Shown: in pieces, positions 1 to 6,831 of the stretch
How positions within the stretch are numbered: the first letter of the stretch is position 1
How the letters are laid out: every line of letters begins with the position of its first letter
Origin: Planctomycetota bacterium
Lineage (GTDB): Bacteria > Planctomycetota > PUPC01 > DSUN01
Direction of reading: 5' to 3'
DNA length: 45,223 nucleotides
Assembly: GCA_035384565.1 (NCBI GenBank)
Contig: DAOOIT010000048.1
Span: forward strand, 1-45,223
Notes under the pieces: generated by a model
The model's database searches: none
What the model saw: the letters and a program-made list of their open reading frames with translations, nothing else
Told to the model about the DNA's origin: nothing
Position numbers and translations under genes: made by a program

Positions 1-9
1 ACCGTCACG

Positions 10-47
10 GACTTCGCCCTCCGGCTTCCTGCCTGATGGCGAAAGTC
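10..47 (-). terminator. Possible hisI terminator hairpin
   Basis: Just past the hisI stop, read on the minus strand, GACTTTCGCC faces GGGCGAAGTC across an 18-base loop, an imperfect stem. There is no T-tract, so this is only a candidate. Confidence 0.25.
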
Positions 48-51
48 GAGC

Positions 52-432
52 CTAGTAGACCTTGCCCGGGTCGAACACGGGTTTGCCCTGCGCCTCCAGA
101 GCGTCGGTGGCCTGGTTATAGCGGCGGTAGTAGCAGGTGTAGTAGCCTGCGTGGCAAGCCGCGACCTTCTGTTCCACGGCGATGGCCAGCGAGTTGCCCT
201 CGCAGTCGGCAAACACGTCCACCACGCGCTGGGTGTGGCCCGAGGTCTCGCCCTTGAGCATGACGCGGCCCTTCGAGCGGCGAAAGACGTGGACGAGGCC
301 CGTCGCGAGAGTCTCCTCGAGGGCGGCGCGGTTCATGTAGCACAGCGTCAGGGGCTGATGGTCCGCCGCATCGAAGATGATGGCGGGTATCAGGCCCTTG
401 TCGTCGAAGCGAAGCTGATCGGCCAGAGGCAT
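52..432 (-). CDS. hisI: Phosphoribosyl-AMP cyclohydrolase-like protein, variant metal site
   Basis: HisI hydrolyses the adenine ring of phosphoribosyl-AMP in histidine synthesis (third step, cytosol). The 126-residue protein has the family length and the usual blocks: GLIPAI near the N-terminus, YMNRAALE, KGETSGH near residue 60 and C-H-A-G-Y-Y-T-C near 92-98, which supplies the zinc cysteines. The family's metal-binding D-C-D-x-D motif reads D-C-E-G-N here, so two of the three usual aspartates are changed (Glu and Asn). The gene stands alone; no other his gene is in the window. It starts at ATG 432 behind AGGAG, with its own promoter upstream. The fold is secure; the altered metal site leaves full activity open. 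Confidence 0.85.
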   Translation of the reverse strand: MPLADQLRFDDKGLIPAIIFDAADHQPLTLCYMNRAALEETLATGLVHVFRRSKGRVMLKGETSGHTQRVVDVFADCEGNSLAIAVEQKVAACHAGYYTCYYRRYNQATDALEAQGKPVFDPGKVY

Positions 433-462
433 TCGGGTTCTCCTGGTTCGGCGGCCTGCTGC

Positions 463-492
463 ATTTTAGCACCTTGCCTGAACCCGCGCCAA
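463..492 (-). promoter_or_regulatory. Promoter for hisI
   Basis: Read on the minus strand, TTGGCG is followed by an 18-base spacer and TAAAAT, preceded by TGC (extended -10). It lies about 30 bases before the hisI start and stops just short of the repeat at 500-669. Confidence 0.5.
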
Positions 493-499
493 TCCGATA

Positions 500-669
500 T
501 ACTACTCTCGCCGCCAATCAGTTTGCAGTGGCCGCAACCAGCGTGTATCTGTTAGGGCCTCAAGCGTAGCTGCAAGCGTCCCTCTTGCGGGGGTCTCCGA
601 CAAGCGAGACGCTTGTAGACGCTTGCCGCTACACGGAAGATGTCAAACTGATTCGCGGCCAGAGCAGTA
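500..669. repeat. MITE-like dispersed repeat, copy 1
   Basis: The ends form an imperfect inverted repeat of about 26 bases, with an exact inner part AATCAGTTTG (516-525) facing CAAACTGATT (644-653). The interior carries AAGCGTAGCTGCAAGCG and the palindrome-like CAAGCGAGACGCTTG. Copy 2 at 29616-29774 aligns over the whole length with one short gap. It holds no credible gene and lies between hisI and the pseudouridine synthase gene, ending 35 bases before the latter's ATG. No target-site duplication is obvious. Confidence 0.75.
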
Positions 670-704
670 ATTACACGCGGCATTGCGCCGAGGGAAAGGT
701 TGCC

Positions 705-1670
705 ATGGCCCTGATCGAACTCGAGGTGGACGACGCGTACGAGGGGATCATCGAGTTCCTCGCCACCGCGCTGCCTTCACTGCCGCTGACGCGCATCCGC
801 CGCCTAGTGGCCCACGGCCACGCCACGGTAGGCGGCCGCCGCGTGGACCACCGCTGCGTGCCGCAGCCCGGCCAGGCCGTGGCCCTCGATGTGCCCGACA
901 CCCCCATCGTGCGCTACGAGCCGGCGCGGCTGGATTTCGATGTCCTTTATGAGGACGCGCACGTGCTGGCGATCAACAAGCCGGCCGGCGTGGGGGTGAT
1001 CCCGGCGCCCGGCACGCTCGACGCCACGCTCATCAACGGCCTGCTCTGGCACGTCCAGCACGAGTCACCGTCGCCATGCCGCCGCGTGTTTGTGATCCAC
1101 CGCCTCGACCGGGACACGACCGGAGTGCTTCTCGTGGGCAAGGACCTGCCGGCGGCCCGCCACCTCAGCGCGGCCTTTGAGGAACGGCGGGTCGCGAAGC
1201 GGTATCTTGCTCTGGTTCGGGGGGAAGTGGGCGAGGAGGAGGGCGAGATGGACATGCCCATCGCCGCGGCCTCGCGGGGCAAGATGCGCCTGCGGCGGCG
1301 CGAGGGGCGGCCCGCCAAGAGCCACTATCGCGTGCTCGAGCGCTTTCGAGGGTTCACCCTTGTCGAGGTGCGTCCCCTCACCGGCCGCCAGCACCAGGTG
1401 CGGCTGCATCTGGCCGGCATCGGGCACCCGCTGGCGGTGGACCCGCTGTACGGCGGCGCCGCTGCGTTGTTCCTCTCGGAGATCAAGCCCGGCTACCGCC
1501 GGAAGGAGGACCACCCCGAGCCGCCGCTGATGCCTCGCCTGACCCTGCACGCGAGCCGCCTGGAACTCACCCTCGCCGACAACACGCCGCTGGCGGTCGA
1601 GGCCCCGCTGCCTGCCGACTTCGAGCGTCTGTTACGCGCCCTGCGCAAGTACGCCGTCCGGCGGCGCTGA
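705..1670 (+). CDS. RluA-family pseudouridine synthase
   Basis: This enzyme isomerises uridine to pseudouridine in rRNA or tRNA. The 321-residue protein has an N-terminal S4-like RNA-binding region (about 20-75) and a catalytic domain with the signature H-R-L-D-R-D-T-T-G near 135, where the second Asp is the catalytic residue of the family. RQHQVRLHLAGIGHPL near 230-245 is the usual C-terminal family block. The frame is open back to 585, but that part reads through the repeat at 500-669, whose second copy gives a similar peptide before an unrelated gene. ATG 705 behind AGGGAAAGG is therefore the better start. Which RNA site is modified cannot be told from the sequence. Confidence 0.9.
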   Translation: MALIELEVDDAYEGIIEFLATALPSLPLTRIRRLVAHGHATVGGRRVDHRCVPQPGQAVALDVPDTPIVRYEPARLDFDVLYEDAHVLAINKPAGVGVIPAPGTLDATLINGLLWHVQHESPSPCRRVFVIHRLDRDTTGVLLVGKDLPAARHLSAAFEERRVAKRYLALVRGEVGEEEGEMDMPIAAASRGKMRLRRREGRPAKSHYRVLERFRGFTLVEVRPLTGRQHQVRLHLAGIGHPLAVDPLYGGAAALFLSEIKPGYRRKEDHPEPPLMPRLTLHASRLELTLADNTPLAVEAPLPADFERLLRALRKYAVRRR

Positions 1671-1682
1671 GCGGAGCGCGCC
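1660..1682 (+). terminator. Hairpin around the stop codon
   Basis: GGCGGCGC and GCGCGCC form a seven-pair stem with one bulged G; the loop TGAGCGGA holds the stop codon of the pseudouridine synthase gene. No T-tract follows. Confidence 0.25.
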
Positions 1683-1699
1683 CGTCGCTTTCGCAGAGG

Positions 1700-1728
1700 T
1701 TGCGGGGGCGGCAGCGACGTGCTAGAAT
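1700..1728 (+). promoter_or_regulatory. Promoter for the kinase gene, extended -10
   Basis: TTGCGG (1700-1705), a 17-base spacer and TAGAAT (1723-1728) preceded by TGC. Transcription would begin near 1735, which excludes the upstream ATG at 1727 and favours the TTG start at 1760. Confidence 0.5.
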
Positions 1729-1759
1729 GCGCCGGGGAGGCTCGAGTGGAGCATCCGCA

Positions 1760-3973
1760 TTGAAGATCGTCTGCGGCCGGTGCTCAGCCGAGGTGGAACT
1801 GCCCCGCAACGGGGAGAGCACGCAGGTTCGCTGCCCGTCCTGCGAGGCGGTGTTCGTGCTGCCCTCGCTGGCCGATGGCGAGGAACTGGTGCGTCCCGAC
1901 ACCTTTCCCGGCTACCGCGTGGTGGCACTGGTGGGCCACGGCGGAATGGGGGCCGTGTACCGCGCGATCCAGCTCTCGATGGACCGCGAAGTGGCCATCA
2001 AGGTGCTGTTGCGCAAGTACGCCAAAGTGCCGCGCTTCGTGGCACGCTTCACGCGCGAGGCCGAGGCCCTGGCGGCGCTGAGCCACCCGAACATCGTGGG
2101 CGTGATTGACCGCGGGTGCGTGGGCGACCGCTACTACTTCGTGATGGAGTACGTGCACGGCCGCACCCTCCGGTACCTGATCCGCAACGGCCAGGTGACC
2201 GTGCGCTCGGCCGTCGAGATGGCGATCCAGATCTGCCGCGCCCTGGAAGCCGCCCACGCCGCCGGCGTGGTGCACCGGGACATCAAGCCGGGCAACATCC
2301 TCACGCAGGAGGAGGGCGGCCTGGTGAAGGTGGCCGACTTCGGCATCGCGCACATGGTGGAGGAGGAGCCGACCGATGAGCGGCCGCGCCGCTCGCGCCT
2401 CGGCACCGCCAAGTACATGGCGCCCGAGCAGCGCGGCACCGGCGAGGCCGTGGACGCGCGGGCCGATATCTACGGGCTGGGCGTCACCCTGCACGAGATG
2501 CTCACCGGTGAGCTGCCCTCGGGCTCGCCGCCCAGCGCGGCCAATCGCCTGGTGCCGAAGGAGCTGGATGCGATCGTGGAGCGCGCCACGCGGCCCGACC
2601 GCGCGGAGCGCTTCCAGTCCGCCGCTGAGATGCGGCAGGCCCTGGAGGCGGCGCTCCAGGCCGTGAAACGCGAAGAGACCTCGGCCACCGAGGTCCTCTC
2701 CAGCGCCCTGGCCGAGCAGATCGCCTGTCCTGTCTGCCACCAGACGGTGTCGGCCGCCGAGTGGGCCTGCCCGGCCTGCCACACGACGCTCAGCGAGCCG
2801 TGCTACCGCCCAGGCTGCGAGGGCGTGAACCGGGCGGGGGCGGAGGTGTGCTCGCGGTGCGGGGGGCACCTGCGGATTCTCGAGCGCCAGCGGCGGGCCG
2901 AGCTCGAGGAACTCCTCGAGCGCGCAGAGGCCGAGGTGGCCTCGGGCGAACTGATCCGCGCAGGCCGCCTGCTCGAGGAGATCGAGGCCGACCATCACGC
3001 GGCGTTCGCCGACCTCCACGCGCGGGCGAAGGAGCTCGTACGCAGGCTGCTGGTCGCGCGCCCTGTCTCGCCGCTGCGCAGCTTCGCCTGGGGCCTGGCG
3101 GCGCTGGTGGCCGTTGGTCTGGTGGCCCTGGCCGCCTGGCGGCTGGCGAAGGCGCTGGCGCCGCCACCGGCGCCCCAGGGCGACCCGAGGCCGACCACGA
3201 CCGAACTCGTGACTACGCGGGTCTCCGTGTCAACCGTGGTCCCGCCGCGACCCCCCCGCGCGGTGGTCACACCGCGCGAGGCGCTGAGAGGGTACCTGCT
3301 GGCCGTGACCGACCCTGCGTGGGCGTCCCGGGCGCCCGGGCTCCGCCTCGCGGCTGCGTGCGATGCCGCTCAGCTCATCGCGCCCGGCAAGGGCGAGGCG
3401 CAGGCCCAGGCAGCCGTCGCGCTAGCGAAGAGCCTGGCCGAACTCGACCGGGCCGTCGCGCCGGAACCCGAGGCGCTGCGTGTATGCACGGCCGCGGCTC
3501 TGGATGTGCTCATTGATGTGCTGGCCAGGGAACTGGCCCGGCAGCGCGCGGCAGCCCGTGTGCGCGCCATCGCGGCCGAGTATGCCGTGGCGGCGCGCGC
3601 CGCCAGCGACCCCGGGCGCAGGGTGGATCTGGCGGCCTCGGCCCTGCATGATCTGCTGGTGGAGGGGGAACGCCAGGGCAATGCGGCGCCGGACCTGCCG
3701 GGCCGCCTCCTGCTGCTGGAGGCCAGCCTCGATGCCGTGGCCGAGCGGCGCGTGCGCCCTGGGGCCGAGCGCGTGGTCCGGGCGGGCGACCTGCTGCTGC
3801 GGCACCTGCGGCGCGACGCCGCGAGCGCCGCGTTCCCCGAGATTCTCCAGGATGCCGACGGCAAGCTCGCGAGGGCGGAGCACTCGCAGGAGCCGCTCGT
3901 GCGAGTGGCGCTGGCCCTGGAAGCCATTGTGGAAGCCCTCGCCGCGCGGGCCGTCGCGCGCGGCGCCGAGTGA
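1760..3973 (+). CDS. Zinc-ribbon Ser/Thr protein kinase, membrane anchored
   Basis: A Hanks-type kinase of 737 residues that would phosphorylate Ser/Thr from the cytoplasmic side of the membrane. An N-terminal zinc ribbon (CGRC and CPSC, residues 5-29) precedes a complete kinase domain: glycine loop GHGGMGAVY at 59, Lys81 in VAIK, HRDIKPGN at 172, DFG at 193, and an APEQ segment. A second Cys-rich region with CPVC, CPAC and CSRC pairs follows near residues 320-380, then a charged helical stretch and one membrane helix near 442-464. The remainder is Ala/Arg-rich and helical, presumably outside the membrane, with no fold I recognise. Start TTG 1760 fits the promoter, the GGAG eight bases upstream and the family's habit of beginning at the zinc ribbon. 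The next gene starts 18 bases later, so the two are probably co-transcribed. Confidence 0.9.
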   Translation: MKIVCGRCSAEVELPRNGESTQVRCPSCEAVFVLPSLADGEELVRPDTFPGYRVVALVGHGGMGAVYRAIQLSMDREVAIKVLLRKYAKVPRFVARFTREAEALAALSHPNIVGVIDRGCVGDRYYFVMEYVHGRTLRYLIRNGQVTVRSAVEMAIQICRALEAAHAAGVVHRDIKPGNILTQEEGGLVKVADFGIAHMVEEEPTDERPRRSRLGTAKYMAPEQRGTGEAVDARADIYGLGVTLHEMLTGELPSGSPPSAANRLVPKELDAIVERATRPDRAERFQSAAEMRQALEAALQAVKREETSATEVLSSALAEQIACPVCHQTVSAAEWACPACHTTLSEPCYRPGCEGVNRAGAEVCSRCGGHLRILERQRRAELEELLERAEAEVASGELIRAGRLLEEIEADHHAAFADLHARAKELVRRLLVARPVSPLRSFAWGLAALVAVGLVALAAWRLAKALAPPPAPQGDPRPTTTELVTTRVSVSTVVPPRPPRAVVTPREALRGYLLAVTDPAWASRAPGLRLAAACDAAQLIAPGKGEAQAQAAVALAKSLAELDRAVAPEPEALRVCTAAALDVLIDVLARELARQRAAARVRAIAAEYAVAARAASDPGRRVDLAASALHDLLVEGERQGNAAPDLPGRLLLLEASLDAVAERRVRPGAERVVRAGDLLLRHLRRDAASAAFPEILQDADGKLARAEHSQEPLVRVALALEAIVEALAARAVARGAE

Positions 3974-3991
3974 GCAAAGGAGCACGCTGCT

Positions 3992-6598
3992 TTGGCCTCC
4001 CTCCGCACCCGATATGTCGGGCTGGATCTCGATTGCCCCATCGTGGTGGCCTCCGCGGGGATCACCGAGACCGTCGAGCGCATGCGCCAGTGCCAGGAGA
4101 ACGGCGCCGCGGCCGTGGTGATGAAGTCGTGGTTCGAGGAGGAGATCGCGCGCCAGTCGCCCACGCCGCGCTTCGCCGTGCTGCACCACGATCTCAGCCC
4201 GGCCGAGAAGACCTTCACCCTGTTCTCCTACGAGCAGGCCAGCGAATGGGACCTGGCGCGGTACGCGCAAGAGGTGGCCGACGCAAAGGCCAAGCTCTCG
4301 ATCAAGATCATCCCGAGCATCAACTGCCTCACCGACGAGGGCTGGGCCCGGGCTGCGGCCGAGATGCAGGCCGCGGGCGCCGATGCCATCGAGCTGAACA
4401 CGTCGTGCCCCCACGGTTCGATCACGTTTCGGGGCAGGGCCGTCGAGGAGACGATCTTCCACACGGTGGAGGTGGTGCGCAGGGCGGTGACAATCCCCGT
4501 CATCGCCAAGCTGAGCCCGATGATCACGTCGCCGCTGGGCGTAGCCCAGGGGGTGGAGGCCGCGGGCGCCAATGCCGTCACCATCTTCAACCGCATGACG
4601 GCGCTGGAGATTGACGTCCAGGAGGAGCGCCCCGTCCTTCACGGGGGCTATGGCGGGCACGGCGGGCCGTGGGCCATCCAGTACCCGTTGCGCTGGATCA
4701 GCGCCCTTCGACCGCAGCTCAAGATTGACATCGCGGGCTCGGGCGGCGTGGCCTCGTGGGAAGACGTGGTGAAGTACCTCCTGGTCGGAGCCACGGTGGT
4801 GCAGACCTGCACCGTCGTTGTGATGAACGGCTATGGCGTGCTCCGCGAACTCCGCGAGGGCCTCGAGCGCTGGATGGACAAGCGGGGCTACGGGAGCCTG
4901 GACGACTTCCGGGGCAAGGTGAACCCCCGCATCGTGGGCACACACGAGGTAGACCGCCGCAAGCACCGGCGCGCGGTCAAGCGCTATGAGGTGCTGGCGC
5001 CCTGCAAGGCGGCGTGCCCTCTGGGGGTGTCCGCCCAGTCCTACGTGCGTCTGGTGGCGGAGGGCCGCTATGAGGAGGCCGTGCGGGTCGTCCGGGCCAG
5101 CAACCCCTTCCAGTCCATCTGCGGGCGCGTGTGCTACGCGCCGTGCGAGGACGCCTGCACGCGCCGGCCTCTGGGCGGGCCGATCGCCATCCGCGCCCTC
5201 AAGCGGTTCGTGGACGAGTGGGGGCGCCGCCACCTGCCGCTGCTCCAACAGCCGCTCGCAGCCGTTCCGCCCACGGGCAGGCGGGTGGCCATCGTAGGCA
5301 GCGGCCCCGCCGGGCTCACGGCCGCCCACGATCTGGCCCTCGCCGGCCACGCGGTCACGGTGTTCGAGGCCCTGGACCAGCCGGGCGGCATGCTGCGCGT
5401 GGGCATCCCAGACTACCGCTTGCCGAAGGGCATCGTGGAGGAAGAGATCGAGGCGATCCGCCGCCTGGGCGTCGAAATCCGCACCGGCCAGGCCCTGGGG
5501 CGCGACTTCACCCTCGCCGCGCTGCGCCGGGATGGCTTTGAGGCGGTGTTGCTCGCCACGGGCGCTCACCAGGGCGGCAAGCTCGGCATTCCGGGCGACG
5601 ACGCGCGTGGCGTGGTGGACGCCGTGGGCTTCCTGCGGCAGTTGAACCTGGGCAGGCGGCCCGATGTGGGCCAGCGCGTGGCCGTCGTGGGCGGGGGCAA
5701 CACCACGCTGGATGCGGCGCGGTGCGCGCTGCGCCTCGGGGCCAAGGTGGCCTATGTCGTCTACCGCCGCACGCGCGCCGAGATGCCTGCGCACGAGCGC
5801 GAGATTGCCGACGCCGAGGCCGAGGGCGTGCGCATCCTCTACCTCTCCATTCCGCACAGCGTCGTGGTGGATGACGGGCGGGTGGTCGGCCTGAGGTGCG
5901 CGGCGGGCTATCTGGAGCCCCAGGCCGTCCGAGGCCGCCGCCCAAGCCAGGCCGTGGCGGGGGCCGAGTTCACGCTGGCCGTGGACATGGTGCTGGTGGC
6001 TGCCGGGCAGCGGCCCGATGGGCCGATGCTCGCCGGGGAGGGGCTTGCGGCGATGGGCGACGGGGTCGTGGTGGCCGACAAGGCCACGTGCGCTACGAGC
6101 ATCGAGGGCGTGTTTGCCGCCGGCGACGCGGCGGGGCGGCCGGGCTCGGTCGTCGTGGCCTTCGCAGACGGGCGGCGGGCCGCCGCCGCCATCGAGCGTT
6201 ATCTGGCCGGCGAGCCCCTCGAGCCGCCCAAGACCGAGCGCGAGCCGAAGCAGGTGGACGCGCGCCAGGCCTTTGCGCGGCACGTGGACAAGCCGGAGGA
6301 GCCCCGCGTCATCCTGCCTGTGCGCGAGGCGTCGGTGCGCGTGCTCGACTTCTCCGAGGTCGAACTTGACCTCGACGAGGAGTCGGCCCGACGCGAGGCC
6401 GCCCGCTGTCTTGCGTGCGGGTGCGGCGTCGGATGCGGCCTGTGCCAGAAGGTTTGCATCTACTCCGCCGTCAAGCAGGAGGGCGCCAGCTACGTGGTGG
6501 ATGCCGAGAAGTGCGACGGCTGCGGCCTGTGCGCCGTGCGCTGCGCCAACCACGCCATCGAGCTGCTGCCCGTGGAAGTGCGAACCTCCCCAGACTGA
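3992..6598 (+). CDS. Fusion of DHOD-like, GltD-like and ferredoxin domains (PreA/PreT-like)
   Basis: An 868-residue flavin/iron-sulfur oxidoreductase. Residues 1-310 form a dihydroorotate-dehydrogenase-type TIM barrel (N-T-S-C-P-H with Cys139). Residues about 335-790 match the NADPH-oxidising GltD/PreT module: an N-terminal Cys cluster, FAD site GSGPAG near 437 and NAD(P) site GGGNTT near 568. The C-terminal 60 residues hold two 4Fe-4S clusters (CLACGCGVGCGLCQKVC and CDGCGLCAVRC). Dihydropyrimidine dehydrogenase carries the same modules, but there the GltD part comes first. The catalytic-loop Cys of that enzyme (ACGQ) is not evident here; the loop reads FRGRAVEE. Pyrimidine reduction is therefore only one possibility. 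Start TTG 3992 sits nine bases after AAAGGAG. Confidence 0.8.
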   Translation: MASLRTRYVGLDLDCPIVVASAGITETVERMRQCQENGAAAVVMKSWFEEEIARQSPTPRFAVLHHDLSPAEKTFTLFSYEQASEWDLARYAQEVADAKAKLSIKIIPSINCLTDEGWARAAAEMQAAGADAIELNTSCPHGSITFRGRAVEETIFHTVEVVRRAVTIPVIAKLSPMITSPLGVAQGVEAAGANAVTIFNRMTALEIDVQEERPVLHGGYGGHGGPWAIQYPLRWISALRPQLKIDIAGSGGVASWEDVVKYLLVGATVVQTCTVVVMNGYGVLRELREGLERWMDKRGYGSLDDFRGKVNPRIVGTHEVDRRKHRRAVKRYEVLAPCKAACPLGVSAQSYVRLVAEGRYEEAVRVVRASNPFQSICGRVCYAPCEDACTRRPLGGPIAIRALKRFVDEWGRRHLPLLQQPLAAVPPTGRRVAIVGSGPAGLTAAHDLALAGHAVTVFEALDQPGGMLRVGIPDYRLPKGIVEEEIEAIRRLGVEIRTGQALGRDFTLAALRRDGFEAVLLATGAHQGGKLGIPGDDARGVVDAVGFLRQLNLGRRPDVGQRVAVVGGGNTTLDAARCALRLGAKVAYVVYRRTRAEMPAHEREIADAEAEGVRILYLSIPHSVVVDDGRVVGLRCAAGYLEPQAVRGRRPSQAVAGAEFTLAVDMVLVAAGQRPDGPMLAGEGLAAMGDGVVVADKATCATSIEGVFAAGDAAGRPGSVVVAFADGRRAAAAIERYLAGEPLEPPKTEREPKQVDARQAFARHVDKPEEPRVILPVREASVRVLDFSEVELDLDEESARREAARCLACGCGVGCGLCQKVCIYSAVKQEGASYVVDAEKCDGCGLCAVRCANHAIELLPVEVRTSPD

Positions 6599-6709
6599 GA
6601 GCTTCCGTGCGAGCCGGGCGCGCGAGGAGCAACCCTCAGTGAAGCGCTCCGAGGCATCGGTCGCGTCGCCGCGCCCAGGATGCGGCGTGCGAGTGCCACC
6701 CCGAACTCT

Positions 6710-6729
6710 CCCCTGATCACGCTGAGGGG
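6710..6729 (+). terminator. Weak terminator-like hairpin
   Basis: CCCCT and AGGGG flank a 10-base loop in the 233-base gap after the oxidoreductase gene. The stem is short and no T-tract follows. Confidence 0.2.
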
Positions 6730-6742
6730 GCGCGCGATACCT

Positions 6743-6787
6743 TGTTACAATGGGCTTACGATGTTCTGGCCCGTGGTGCGGTAGAAT
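6743..6787 (+). promoter_or_regulatory. Candidate promoter(s) for the envelope gene run
   Basis: Two -10-like boxes: TGTTACAAT (6743-6751, extended -10 form) and TAGAAT (6782-6787). Neither has a good -35 at the usual distance. They lie 45 to 80 bases before the VIT-vWA start. Confidence 0.3.
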
Positions 6788-6831
6788 AGGCGCACGACGG
6801 CCGGTGTGGGGCTGGCCAGGGAGCGTGTCGG

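Noticed and set aside
585..704. N-terminal extension of the pseudouridine synthase frame
   Set aside because: It is the translation of the dispersed repeat; the second copy gives a similar peptide (KLIRGQSS, KLIWGRSS) ahead of an unrelated protein.
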